Assembly: GCF_000307105.1 (NCBI RefSeq)
Contig: NC_018645.1
Span: forward strand, 1,438,578-1,502,577
Direction: 5' to 3'
From: Desulfobacula toluolica Tol2
Lineage (GTDB): Bacteria > Desulfobacterota > Desulfobacteria > Desulfobacterales > Desulfobacteraceae
DNA length: 64,000 bases
The notes under the pieces were generated by a model that had not been told where the DNA came from, did no database searches, and saw only the letters and a list, made by a program, of their open reading frames with translations. How positions within the stretch are numbered: the stretch's first letter is position 1; the number at the start of each line of letters is the position of its first letter. Shown piece after piece: positions 48,820 to 57,648 of this stretch. The translations under genes and the position numbers were made by a program.

Positions 48820-49572
48820 TTATTGTTTGAAAAATTTTTTTATATACAGGGGGATGCTTTTTATATGAATTGTGCGTATAAAGGCAAAAATCTTGATAAG
48901 TTTGAAGATATTAGGAGAAGTGTCAAACAATTCTTTGTCTATTAAGACAATATCATGCTGTTGCTTGTTTCGGCCATATCCCATAAGTATATAGCCCATA
49001 CGGTTTGTCAAAGCTAATACGTCTGATTTGGTTTTTTGTCCTTTCCAGATTTCTTTGGTTTCAACTTCTGCGTGTATGAGTTTAATCTTCTGGCGTATTT
49101 TTGCTGTGCCCTCCAAAATTTCATAAGAAGCGCCCTCAACGTCTATCCAAAGTGCTACACTATTAAAGTCACCTAATTCGGTTATTTTTGAATCTAAGCG
49201 AACCCCTTTTTGTTTGATACTGTTAGTGAAATTATCGTTACTTGATTTTTTTAAAAAGACAGAACTCATACCCCGAAGATGCTCATCAACACCTTCCACG
49301 GTTGAAGCCTTTTCAAGGAAAAAATCCTTCTGGCAATTTTCATTCCATACGAGTTCGTGGAATGAAGTGATATTATATTTTTTAATGTTGGCATCATTAC
49401 AAATAGACGCAAAATTATCAGGGTTTGCTTCAAAAAGTACCACTTTTGAAGCGGGCAGTATCTTTTTAAAACGTACAGCGTCAGCACCATCCATAGAACC
49501 AATGTCACAAACTATCTCGGGTTTTACATATTTTAGTAAAAGGTTAAAAAGAAATTTAGTCCCAAGTTCCAT
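48820..49572 (-). CDS. FkbM-family methyltransferase
   Basis: Protein of 250 residues. VCDIGSMDGADAVRFKKILPASKVVLFEANPDNFASI is the SAM-binding region of FkbM methyltransferases, and ALWIDVEGASYEILEG the conserved later block. The C-terminus is basic and aromatic, possibly membrane-associated. It probably O-methylates a sugar of the LPS. Flanked by a dispersed repeat upstream. Confidence 0.82.
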   Translation of the reverse strand: MELGTKFLFNLLLKYVKPEIVCDIGSMDGADAVRFKKILPASKVVLFEANPDNFASICNDANIKKYNITSFHELVWNENCQKDFFLEKASTVEGVDEHLRGMSSVFLKKSSNDNFTNSIKQKGVRLDSKITELGDFNSVALWIDVEGASYEILEGTAKIRQKIKLIHAEVETKEIWKGQKTKSDVLALTNRMGYILMGYGRNKQQHDIVLIDKELFDTSPNIFKLIKIFAFIRTIHIKSIPLYIKKFFKQ

Positions 49573-49619
49573 ATTACCTCGCTTTTAAATTCTTAAAAGT
49601 GATTATCGCTTTTTTTTTG

Positions 49620-49711
49620 TATGAAAGTCTTGAAAAATTCAAACAAAGACTTTCTTTTTTTGTTGTGGGCAAACCAAGGTTAAATACCAGGTTTGTCCAG
49701 GGCAGTTATTA
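49620..49711 (-). repeat. Dispersed two-hairpin repeat, variant copy
   Basis: Minus strand: TAATAACTGCCCTGGACAAA, first stem CAAACC/GGTTTG, CCCACAACAAAAAA, then the perfect stem GAAAGTCTT/AAGACTTTC and a terminal CAT. Shares its second half with the copies at 11.39 and 21.99 kb. Confidence 0.6.
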
Positions 49712-49744
49712 AATAAGGTACTCAATATTTGATGGTTTAAAAAA

Positions 49745-49927
49745 AGAAAATCTGTCATTTTTTTGAATAAACCCTTTTTTTATTATGGGCAAATCCTAAA
49801 AATTTATCCCAGTTGGATTGCATTACAACACCAAAGTAGTTTTGTGCAAGTGTTTTTTTATTTTCTCCAGGCCTCTTTTCCTCATTGAAACAATGGGTAA
49901 GGATGAACCATTTTTTGTTGGTGGAGG
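49745..49927 (-). pseudogene. Remnant of a DUF6492-like gene
   Basis: An open stretch without start codon reads NKKTLAQNYFGVVMQSNWDKFLG on the minus strand. It matches the C-terminal part of the intact gene at 40002-40901 (SLAGKYLGVVMQSNWTNK). It lies just downstream of the GT2 gene in another frame and runs into a dispersed repeat. It appears to be the tail of a deleted paralogue. Confidence 0.6.
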
Positions 49928-49930
49928 GCT

Positions 49931-50722
49931 TTATTTGAGTCTTGCAAGTCCTTTGTCACAGGCATATTTATTTGATTTTATTGCCTGTTTTAACAGCAGG
50001 TCATTTTTTTCAAGATTGCTTCTGTCGTTTTCTTTGTGCCAGAGATGATAACAGACTGCCCGGAATGGATGTGTCTTGCGTTTTAATCCGTAATTGTACA
50101 AGCGCACCACAAGTTCTGAGTCCTCGCGTCCCCACCCTGAAAAATCTTCATTAAAACCGTTTACGTCATATAAATCATTTCTGAAAATGCCCATATTGCA
50201 ACTGCGCACACCATTGAGTTTTTTTGATACAAAGGACGGGAAAAATACGATTCTTAGAATATGATGCCAATTTCCGGGTTTTTGGAAAAAAAGCAGCATT
50301 AATTTTTTTAGCCTGCTGTTAATGTCTGCGTGTGAAAAACAGTCACAATTATTTTCTCCTATTAAAACCCGTTTCCCCTGAAAAAATAAACCTTTTTGGG
50401 AAAGTTCAATATGGTCTGCCACAAAATATTTATCCGGCACACAATCACCATCCAGAAAAATAATATATTCTCCAGAGCTTATCTTCACGGCTTTATTTCT
50501 GATTTTTGCTGCTCTGAAGCCTTTATCCTTGTGCCATACATGTTTAAGTTCATATGGTGCGTCGATTTTAAAACAATTTACTTGTTCAGCTGTATCATCT
50601 GATGATCCGTCATCTGCCACAATTACTTCATCGGGCAGATGTGTCTGGCAGTTAAGCCCTTCCATAACTTTAACAAGGGCATCAGGCCTGTTATATGTGG
50701 TTACAATTACGGAAATTTTCAT
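49931..50722 (-). CDS. Glycosyltransferase family 2
   Basis: GT-A enzyme of 263 residues. ISVIVTTYNRPDALVKVMEGL, EVIVADDGSSDDTAEQV, IIFLDGDCVP (DxD) and SGWGREDSELVVRLYNYG (catalytic ED) are intact, and CYHLWHKENDR near the end is typical of two-domain chondroitin-synthase-like GT2 proteins. Sugar donor and acceptor unknown; presumably LPS outer core or O-antigen. Confidence 0.88.
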   Translation of the reverse strand: MKISVIVTTYNRPDALVKVMEGLNCQTHLPDEVIVADDGSSDDTAEQVNCFKIDAPYELKHVWHKDKGFRAAKIRNKAVKISSGEYIIFLDGDCVPDKYFVADHIELSQKGLFFQGKRVLIGENNCDCFSHADINSRLKKLMLLFFQKPGNWHHILRIVFFPSFVSKKLNGVRSCNMGIFRNDLYDVNGFNEDFSGWGREDSELVVRLYNYGLKRKTHPFRAVCYHLWHKENDRSNLEKNDLLLKQAIKSNKYACDKGLARLK

Positions 50723-50925
50723 TTGTTTCTTTGAAATCCCAAGTTTTTTTAGAGATTATTGATAATAATGATCAGTGCAATAGCCATAAAATAAATTTGG
50801 CAATAATACTTTTTGTGGGTGGAATACTCAAGAATATTTTGTCATGGGATAAGATGTTCTATGAGTACTGCCTGGAAAAAATATTTTGAATGATTTTTAA
50901 CGAATAATGAGCTTTCAGGTTTTGT

Positions 50926-50937
50926 GTATTGCAATAC
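50926..50937. promoter_or_regulatory. 12-bp perfect palindrome upstream of the radical SAM gene
   Basis: GTATTGCAATAC lies 25 bp upstream of the predicted -35. It could be an operator, but the evidence is only the symmetry and position. The rest of 50723-51070 contains an open frame (NLAIILFVGGILKNILSW) without a ribosome site that I could not assign. Confidence 0.3.
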
Positions 50938-50961
50938 GCATGGGTATCATCTGCAAATAAA

Positions 50962-50989
50962 TTGACTTTAAGGGTTCAAGTGCTAATAT
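50962..50989 (+). promoter_or_regulatory. Predicted promoter of the radical SAM-hemW operon
   Basis: TTGACT (50962-50967), 16-bp spacer, TAATAT (50984-50989), 81 bp before the start codon of the radical SAM gene. Confidence 0.55.
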
Positions 50990-51070
50990 ATGAAAACGTG
51001 AGGTGCAAGTGGTAATCAGATGATATCGGAAGGTTAAAAATAAAAAAATATGCAGGTGTGAAGAGTTTAT

Positions 51071-52231
51071 ATGAAAAAGAAAAAAACAGATAATTACAAA
51101 GGATTTGAACAAGGTCCCATTCGTCCGCCCAGTGAAGCAAACAGTCTTTTGATAAGGCTGACGCGTAATTGCCCCTGGAATAATTGCACATTTTGCCGGG
51201 TATATAAAAAAAGAAAATTTTCTTTAAGATCTGTTGAAAATATCACCAGGGATATTGATTTTTTGCAGAGTTATATTCAAAAGATTAAAGAGATTGTCAA
51301 ACCGGGCGGGTTTGTTGATAATCAGGTCATAAATTCCCTGTACAATGATTTTGACAAAAAAGATCGGGGTGCCTTTAATGCCGCCATTAACTGGTATGCA
51401 TCAGGTATGAAATCCATTTTTTTACAGGATGCCAATTCTTTGATCATGAAACCTGATGATCTTGTGTCTGTGCTTGAACATATAAAAAAATGTTTTCCAG
51501 AGGTTGACAGGATTACGTCCTATGCAAGGAGCCATACCATTGCCCGGATCAAGCAGGATGATCTGCAGAGGATTGCCGATGCAGGATTAAACCGTATTCA
51601 TGTGGGAATGGAATCAGGATCTGATATTGTATTAAAGAAAATTAAAAAAGGGGCTGACAAAGCAACTCATATCAAGGCTGGCTTGAAGGTAAAACAGGCG
51701 GGAATGGAGTTGTCGGAATATGTTATGCCTGGGCTTGGCGGCATTGATTATTCCATAGAACATGCCCTTGAAACCGCGTCTGCACTCAACAGCATTAATC
51801 CCGATTTTATAAGGATCAGAACCCTGGCCGTGACGAATGGAACCGTCCTTGCCCAGGAGGTTAAAAGCGGGGAATTTGAAAAACCGAATGATGCAATGAT
51901 GGCCAAAGAGCTGCGGCTGTTGATTGAAAGCCTTGACGGGATTGATTCTTATATCAAAAGTGACCATATTCTGAATTTGTTTGAGACCATTAATGGAAAA
52001 ATGCCTGAAGATAAAGAAAAAATGATCGGTATTATCGACCGTTTTTTTGAACTTGAACCTGAAAAGAGGATTTTATATCAGGTTGGCAGGCGGATGGGAT
52101 TTTTCAGGGGCCCTGATGATATGGATAACAGCCCCCATATTGAACGGGTAAAAAAGGCCTGTACTCTTTACGGGGTAACTCCTGAAAATATTGATTCCGT
52201 GATTGATGAATTGATGAAGCGTTTTGTGTGA
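51071..52231 (+). CDS. Radical SAM protein of unknown function
   Basis: Protein of 386 residues. The cluster motif is TRNCPWNNCTFCRVYK (C-x4-C-x2-C), not the canonical C-x3-C-x2-C, and is followed by RDIDFLQSYI and a radical SAM barrel with GLNRIHVGMESGSDIVLKKIKKG and YVMPGLGG. This subgroup occurs widely in anaerobes without an assigned reaction. It overlaps hemW by 8 bases, so the two are coupled. Confidence 0.8.
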   Translation: MKKKKTDNYKGFEQGPIRPPSEANSLLIRLTRNCPWNNCTFCRVYKKRKFSLRSVENITRDIDFLQSYIQKIKEIVKPGGFVDNQVINSLYNDFDKKDRGAFNAAINWYASGMKSIFLQDANSLIMKPDDLVSVLEHIKKCFPEVDRITSYARSHTIARIKQDDLQRIADAGLNRIHVGMESGSDIVLKKIKKGADKATHIKAGLKVKQAGMELSEYVMPGLGGIDYSIEHALETASALNSINPDFIRIRTLAVTNGTVLAQEVKSGEFEKPNDAMMAKELRLLIESLDGIDSYIKSDHILNLFETINGKMPEDKEKMIGIIDRFFELEPEKRILYQVGRRMGFFRGPDDMDNSPHIERVKKACTLYGVTPENIDSVIDELMKRFV

Positions 52232-53366
52232 TAAAACCTCCATTTATATCCACATCCCGTTTTGTGTTAAAAAGTGTGTCTATTGTGATTTTTATTCAAA
52301 GACCGATCTTTCATTGATACCCGGTTATATCAATGCCCTTCAAAAAGAGATTGAAAAACGGTCCGGGTTAAAGGACGCCATTGACACCATATACTTTGGC
52401 GGCGGCACACCTTCGCTTCTGAGTGCCAAAGAGGTTGAAACATTGTTGCAGACCATTGGGGATTGTTTTTCCGTTGCCAGTGATGTTGAAGTCACATTTG
52501 AAGTTAATCCTGGAACTGTTGACTTAAATTATCTCAGAGAGTTAAAAAACGTCGGCATAAACAGGCTGAGTATAGGTGTTCAGTCGTTTAATGACGATAA
52601 ACTTAAATTTTTAAACAGAATCCATACAGCCGGTCAGGCAAGGAACGCGATTGACTATGCCGGAAAAGCCGGGTTTGATAACATCAGCATGGATTTGATT
52701 TACGGGATTCCTTTTGAAACAAAAACAGCGTGGCTAAAAGATTTGAAAACGGCTGTAACCCTTATGCCGCCCCACCTGTCTTGCTATATGCTTACCATTG
52801 AGCCCGGGACCCCTTTGCATGAACAATTGAAAAAAGGTGTGATCCGGCCTCTTGGCACGTCTGATATGACAGTTATGTTTAAACAGACCTCTCAATTTTT
52901 AGGGGAAGCCGGCTATGACCATTATGAGATTTCTAATTTCTCAAAAGGCCGACAGAATCGTTCAAAACACAATTCAAAATACTGGGATATGATTCCCTAT
53001 TACGGGTTCGGGGCTGCGGCACATTCTTATGATAAAAAAACAAGGTCTTGGAATTATCGAAGCATTGACGCCTATATAAAGGATATTTGTTCAGGCAGGC
53101 TTCCTGTTGAAGACCGGGAAACTCTCACCTCCAGGCAGACCATGATTGAGATGATAATGCTTCGGCTTCGTACACTTGAAGGCCTGGATCTGAAAAAATT
53201 TACAACCCTTTTTTGCGTATCCTTTGAAACCCGGTTTAAGGATATTCTGGACCATGTCCTTGAATCTTCTTTTGGGAGTGTTAAGGATGGCAGGTTTGCC
53301 CTCACCCTTGAGGGCAGGGCACATCTGGACAGTATTGTTGAGGCCTTTGCCGAAAAAATCCTGTAG
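52224..53366 (+). CDS. hemW: HemW-type radical SAM protein
   Basis: Protein of 380 residues similar to HemN but of the HemW type (haem chaperone): IYIHIPFCVKKCVYCDFYS with C-x3-C-x2-C, FGGGTPSLL, EVNPGTVD, NRLSIGVQSFND and SMDLIYGIPFET. The C-terminal HemN_C-like domain is shorter than in true coproporphyrinogen oxidase. Start TTG 52224 overlaps the previous gene. Confidence 0.88.
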   Translation: MCDKTSIYIHIPFCVKKCVYCDFYSKTDLSLIPGYINALQKEIEKRSGLKDAIDTIYFGGGTPSLLSAKEVETLLQTIGDCFSVASDVEVTFEVNPGTVDLNYLRELKNVGINRLSIGVQSFNDDKLKFLNRIHTAGQARNAIDYAGKAGFDNISMDLIYGIPFETKTAWLKDLKTAVTLMPPHLSCYMLTIEPGTPLHEQLKKGVIRPLGTSDMTVMFKQTSQFLGEAGYDHYEISNFSKGRQNRSKHNSKYWDMIPYYGFGAAAHSYDKKTRSWNYRSIDAYIKDICSGRLPVEDRETLTSRQTMIEMIMLRLRTLEGLDLKKFTTLFCVSFETRFKDILDHVLESSFGSVKDGRFALTLEGRAHLDSIVEAFAEKIL

Positions 53367-53386
53367 GATTTTTATTAGAGTTTTTG

Positions 53387-55303
53387 TTAAACTTTCCGTC
53401 TTAACTGCCGTGTATCGCCCACCCGTATGGTCAGGTTGACGGTATCAAAGTATTCGATCAAAGGGATGACATATTTTCTGGACACTCCGGTCATCTCCTT
53501 AAACTCGGGTGTGGTGATGGATTCATTGTCTTTTAAGAATTTAATCAGCCGCTGTTCAAGCCTGGTGATCTCTTCGGCATCAAAATAGAGGTCGTCTTTT
53601 GTTTTGACAATGGATGTTTCATTGATCATCATGTGGAGAACATCTGTTGCCGTCTTTTTATCCAGATCCAGATCCTGGCAGATGGTTCTGAAAAAGGGCG
53701 GTGTCAACCCTGACGTTTGATAGATTTTCTTGATTTTGTCTTTGACTTTGTTTTGATCCACCTGGAGCGCCACTTTGTGAGTGGATAATTTGACAATGTT
53801 TTTGTCCAGAATTATCAGATTTTCCTTGGACAATTTTGTGAAAAGCAGATTAAAAAATTTTACATCATCAATATACTGGAACTTGGATTTAAGCTCCTGG
53901 GTCGGCATGCCTTCTTTTAAAGGATTATCACTATGGTAGGCCTCAAGCTTCCGGATGATTTTTTCTTTGAATTTATCAAAAAAAGCACCATTCACATAAA
54001 TCTGCCTGTCTTTGTCAGTCTGGACAACCTGTTGCTTGGCAAGCAGTTTCTGCAGATTTGCCGCCAGTTTCTTGTCCGGGATATTGGTCATGACACGAAG
54101 CTGGGCAAAAGACAGGCCCTGGTATCCTTTTAAACTGAGAAAAAACAAAACAGTCTCTTCCTGATCTTCCAGAAGAAGATTCTCCAGTCCCTGGATTACG
54201 GTTTTATCCAGCTGTTTATGCTTTTGGGAGGCTGGATTTAATATGGCACCGCCGCCAATTGTTTTTACCGGTGAATAACTTCGGATCACATATCGGTCAT
54301 CCTTGATACAGCAGACAGGGGACTCCAGGCGGAACTGAACACAGGCCTCATCTCCGGGCAACAGCTCTTCTCTGTCAAGCAGTATCATGTATCCCAGTAT
54401 CTCACTGGTTCCGGAATGAAATCTTATTCTGGTTCTGTTTTTAGCCGGTTTTGCATTGCTTTTTAAATAATGAAAATGAGCATCCACCATATAGCTTTCA
54501 ATCAAGGTATTGGGTGTGGACAGGATATCTCCCCGGCTGACCGATTCTTTGTCCAGTCCCTGGAAATTAATGGCGGTCCGCGTACCCGCACCGGCCGTAT
54601 CAACACCTGAGCTGTGAACCTGGATTCCCCGGACTTTGGAGACAATCTGTTTGGGATAAACCATGATATCGTCACCGACATTGATGCTGCCCGAGGTCAG
54701 GGTCCCGGTTATCACGGTGCCAAATCCTTTCATTGAAAATACACGGTCCACCGGCAGCCTGAAGATGGAAGAATATTTTCTTTCAGGAAGTTTGCTGCAG
54801 ATCTCTTCCAAAGTTTTTATGAATTGATCAAGCCCTTCATGTGTGACGGATGAAACAGGGATAACGGGTTTGTCTTCGAGAAAAGTGCCCTGCACAAAAT
54901 CATTGATGTCTTCAAGGGCCAGTTCCAACAGGTCTTCATCCACCATATCGGTTTTGGTCAGGGCAATCATGCCATGCTCAATCCCCATGAGGTTGCAGAT
55001 TTCCATGTGTTCCCTGGTCTGAGGCATAACCCCCTCATCTGCAGCAATAACCATTGTGACCACATCAATCCCGCTGGAACCTGCCACCATATTTTTTACA
55101 AATTTTTCATGGCCCGGCATGTCCACGATACCGATATGCTGCCCATTGGGAAGATCAAGAGAGGCAAACCCCAGTTCAATGGTAATGCCCCGTTCCTTTT
55201 CTTCTTTGAGCCTGTCTGTTTCAATGCCTGTCAATGCCTTTACAAGGCTTGTTTTTCCATGATCAATGTGTCCTGCCGTTCCTAAGATGATATTTTTTTC
55301 CAA
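53387..55303 (-). CDS. selB: Selenocysteine-specific elongation factor SelB
   Basis: Delivers Sec-tRNA to UGA codons marked by SECIS hairpins. It has 638 residues from TTG 55303, where the GTPase begins (LEKNIILGTAGHIDHGKTSL); AGGAT lies 10 bases upstream, and longer starts run through the upstream small gene. Motifs are GHIDHGKT (G1), DMPGHEKF (G3) and TKTD (G4), then two beta-barrels and four winged helices (about 370-638) that bind SECIS RNA, ending VGDTRQLRRKV. The window also encodes a Sec protein; selA, selC and selD are not seen. Confidence 0.94.
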   Translation of the reverse strand: MEKNIILGTAGHIDHGKTSLVKALTGIETDRLKEEKERGITIELGFASLDLPNGQHIGIVDMPGHEKFVKNMVAGSSGIDVVTMVIAADEGVMPQTREHMEICNLMGIEHGMIALTKTDMVDEDLLELALEDINDFVQGTFLEDKPVIPVSSVTHEGLDQFIKTLEEICSKLPERKYSSIFRLPVDRVFSMKGFGTVITGTLTSGSINVGDDIMVYPKQIVSKVRGIQVHSSGVDTAGAGTRTAINFQGLDKESVSRGDILSTPNTLIESYMVDAHFHYLKSNAKPAKNRTRIRFHSGTSEILGYMILLDREELLPGDEACVQFRLESPVCCIKDDRYVIRSYSPVKTIGGGAILNPASQKHKQLDKTVIQGLENLLLEDQEETVLFFLSLKGYQGLSFAQLRVMTNIPDKKLAANLQKLLAKQQVVQTDKDRQIYVNGAFFDKFKEKIIRKLEAYHSDNPLKEGMPTQELKSKFQYIDDVKFFNLLFTKLSKENLIILDKNIVKLSTHKVALQVDQNKVKDKIKKIYQTSGLTPPFFRTICQDLDLDKKTATDVLHMMINETSIVKTKDDLYFDAEEITRLEQRLIKFLKDNESITTPEFKEMTGVSRKYVIPLIEYFDTVNLTIRVGDTRQLRRKV

Positions 55304-55323
55304 TGGTATAAAAATCCTAAATT

Positions 55324-55497
55324 TTATTCTGGTTTCTTTTTTCTGAAAAAAGCCATGCCATAGGCCAGTCCGACCAGGATGAGTCCTGTGACAAAGCCGT
55401 AGTAAATTTCCCAATCCGGCCTGAACAGTCGGGTCAGGATAATGCCGAAGACAAGGCCTAAAATAAGCCTGACTAAAAATATTAAAAGTGCATTCAT
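55324..55497 (-). CDS. Small membrane protein, 57 residues
   Basis: ATG 55497 has AAAGGAAC upstream; longer frames lack a site. Two hydrophobic helices (LLIFLVRLILGLVFGIILT and YYGFVTGLILVGLAYGMAFF) with a short RPDWEI turn and a basic end FRKKKPE. Twenty bases before the selB start, probably co-transcribed. Function unknown. Confidence 0.65.
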   Translation of the reverse strand: MNALLIFLVRLILGLVFGIILTRLFRPDWEIYYGFVTGLILVGLAYGMAFFRKKKPE

Positions 55498-55692
55498 AAA
55501 TAAAGTTCCTTTAACAAAATATTTATACGCAGGAATAATAGTCAAACAACACGTCAAGGTCAATGTAAAATATGGGCTTGGCCTGGCATGGGAATTTCTT
55601 TGATAGAATAAAAAATCGGTATTTGAATTAAGTTGCATGAAAAAAGTATTGAAAAACAGATCAGGTTCTGTTAATTAAAGAAAGTTTTTTGC

Positions 55693-55769
55693 GGTGGGTG
55701 TAGCTCAGTTGGTAGAGCACTAGGTTGTGGCCCTGGTGGCCGCGGGTTCAAATCCCGTCACTCACCCCA
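55693..55769 (+). tRNA. tRNA-His (anticodon GTG)
   Basis: A cloverleaf can be drawn: acceptor GTGGGTG (55694-55700) with CACTCAC, D arm GCTCAGTTGGTAGAGC, anticodon stem CTAGG/CCTGG with GTG at 55727-55729, T arm GCGGG-TTCAAAT-CCCGT, C at 73 and encoded CCA. The extra G at 55693 opposite C73 is the G-1 identity mark of tRNA-His. Its 3' end borders the integrated element. Confidence 0.96.
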
Positions 55770-55814
55770 TTAACTTTCTTTTATTTCAATAGCTTATCCT
55801 AATTTTTTTATCCT

Positions 55815-56744
55815 CTAAGAAGTTATCATCTTCAGGTTGCACCTGTTGAACTGCTTTGGTTCCCCCTGAATGGCATCATTTTTATCAGGAAGCATATACC
55901 GTTTGAAAGCATCTGAAATGTGGCCTGTGACTCCCCGTTGGATCTGTTCCGGGGTCAAGACCTGTCCCAGGGCGGTAACCGTCGAATGTTTGGTGCCGCC
56001 GTAAAGATCAACCCCTTCTATATTCAGATTTTTACAGGCCCGGTTCCACCACATCCTGAATTGTTTTTGTCCAAACCGGGTTCCAGCCTTAACGCTTGGC
56101 TTTGCTTTGACATGACGGAAAAAATACATGTCCGGCATTCCTTTTGGGCCCCGGATCTCCCTGATGAGGTCCGCATGTTCCGGTAACAGGTGGATGAATT
56201 TCGGGATACCTTCTTTTGTATCCGGAAATAAAATCCATTTTTCCCTGCGAACCACCCAGGCCCAAAAATTATGGAGAACGGTTTGATAGTTCTTTTTTGT
56301 CTTACCGCTTGCTTTCAAATCATCAAAAAAGTCTTCAATTTCCGGCTCTGCAATTTCTTTAATCTGCATCTGGTCCCAGGCTTTTCCAGCCACATTCAAA
56401 ACATGGGTTATGTGCTGGATCTGCTTTTTGCCTATACCATCTTTTTTCTTATGGGCAAGGAACTTTTTGCGTAAGGCATAAAAAGATAAAGGCTGATCCT
56501 TTGCCCATTCTCTTTGATCAAACTGGCCCTTGTCGGTCTGGACTCGCAAATATGTTAAATGCCTTTCAGACTCAGCAACGGTCTTAAATCTCTTGTGGTG
56601 TTCTTTCCCAAAACGGACCTCACAATTATTGAGCCAAACCACTTTGGGATGTTCCTGGCAAGCAAGGATTCCACGACCCTCCACATACTTCACGACCCCG
56701 CCACACTCAAAACATTTTTGCGCGGTGTATATTGAACCTTTCAT
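55815..56744 (-). CDS. Tyrosine integrase with deleted catalytic core
   Basis: Integrase-like protein of 309 residues; full-length relatives have about 385. The ATG at 56744 has a strong AGGAGG. The N-terminus has a zinc-ribbon-like segment (CFECGG...ACQEH), then a core-binding domain. At about residue 175 the sequence jumps from FWAWVVRREKWILF to PDTKEGIPKFIHLLPEH, skipping the ~75 residues that hold Arg-I and the beta-hairpin Lys. The later VDLYGGTKHSTVTAL has Lys where relatives have Arg-II. The terminal tyrosine (FKRYM) remains. It is most likely inactive. It lies 45 bp from tRNA-His. Confidence 0.8.
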   Translation of the reverse strand: MKGSIYTAQKCFECGGVVKYVEGRGILACQEHPKVVWLNNCEVRFGKEHHKRFKTVAESERHLTYLRVQTDKGQFDQREWAKDQPLSFYALRKKFLAHKKKDGIGKKQIQHITHVLNVAGKAWDQMQIKEIAEPEIEDFFDDLKASGKTKKNYQTVLHNFWAWVVRREKWILFPDTKEGIPKFIHLLPEHADLIREIRGPKGMPDMYFFRHVKAKPSVKAGTRFGQKQFRMWWNRACKNLNIEGVDLYGGTKHSTVTALGQVLTPEQIQRGVTGHISDAFKRYMLPDKNDAIQGEPKQFNRCNLKMITS

Positions 56745-56858
56745 GCATAAACCACCTCCTTTCCATTTGCAACTGGATTCTGAAGGTTGATTGTATGTTG
56801 GGGGCCGGTGCGGAGTCAAATTTTATCTCTTTTTAAATGATCCTAAATTTATATAAGG

Positions 56859-57467
56859 TTAGCGATTCAAGGGATTATGCATCCCTGCATGATCTTCGTA
56901 GGACTGTACGCTGTGAAGATAAATCAAAGTGGTACTCACATCCTGATGGCCGGCTAAAAATTTCAGATCAACCAGCTTTACCCCGGCTTTGGCCAGCATG
57001 GTGAATGCCGTATGCCTTAAGGCATGGGCACTGATGACTTTATCCCCATGGCTGATACCCGCTTTTTCCACATATTTTTCAATCATGTACTCTATCGACC
57101 TGGTGGTTAATCGTTTATTTTCCCGGACCTGATCCCAGCGGATCACAAGACCTCCCTGGGAAACCTGGTACCGAAATCCCACAAAGAGCGGTGTGGCAGA
57201 TTCAAAGTTGATATTGCAATGCTCCATCCATTCATCAAAGGCCTGAAGAGCTTTCCCATTTAAAATGATATCAGTATCAGCCCGCCTGCCGATCTTTCCT
57301 TTTCGGTCCCTGATCCATAACTTTTGCTGACCTTTTACCCGTTCTGTTTCAAGATCCTGGTATGTCAGTTTGCAGACTTCGCCTACCTGCAAGCCATAGG
57401 TGAGCATGAGCCTCAAAATGGCATAGTCCCGTTTTCCGATAAGGGTTCGCCGGTCCGGTTGTCGCAT
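56859..57467 (-). CDS. Truncated tyrosine recombinase, catalytic domain only
   Basis: Protein of 202 residues covering the XerC/D-like catalytic domain. The Arg-I position reads GLQVGEV instead of GLRVxEL, while HALRHTAFTML (HxxR), AGHQDVSTTLIYLH (box III and tyrosine) are intact. Coding-like sequence continues upstream of the ATG (YYTVLSSQEAKKIM) to a stop at 57510-57512. The core-binding domain is missing. Loss of Arg-I suggests it cannot cleave DNA on its own. Confidence 0.8.
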   Translation of the reverse strand: MRQPDRRTLIGKRDYAILRLMLTYGLQVGEVCKLTYQDLETERVKGQQKLWIRDRKGKIGRRADTDIILNGKALQAFDEWMEHCNINFESATPLFVGFRYQVSQGGLVIRWDQVRENKRLTTRSIEYMIEKYVEKAGISHGDKVISAHALRHTAFTMLAKAGVKLVDLKFLAGHQDVSTTLIYLHSVQSYEDHAGMHNPLNR

Positions 57468-57490
57468 TATTTTTTTTGCTTCCTGGCTGC

Positions 57491-57607
57491 TTAAGACCGT
57501 GTAATATCCTTAAAATTCTGAGATTGATTGACAAGGGCTCGAATTTTCCACGCCTGTTTTTCCGTGATACTTTCGAAAATTGGTTTGCTTTTGCTTAAAA
57601 TCTTCAT
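57491..57607 (-). pseudogene. Out-of-frame N-terminal piece of the recombinase
   Basis: A 38-codon frame (MKILSKSKPIFESITEKQAW, then KIRALVNQSQNFKDITRS) ends at 57491 and overlaps in another frame the coding stretch leading into the recombinase at 56859-57467. A single-base shift near 57500-57510 would join them, so I read it as the start of a frameshifted gene. A small separate gene is also possible. Confidence 0.5.
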
Positions 57608-57648
57608 TTTTCCTTTTGTTCTGCCCTTATATAGGGGGGGCTTTTTTC

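Noticed and set aside
55304-55414. Extended selB frame
   Set aside because: It overlaps the small membrane protein gene; the SelB GTPase begins at TTG 55303 and nothing upstream looks like SelB.
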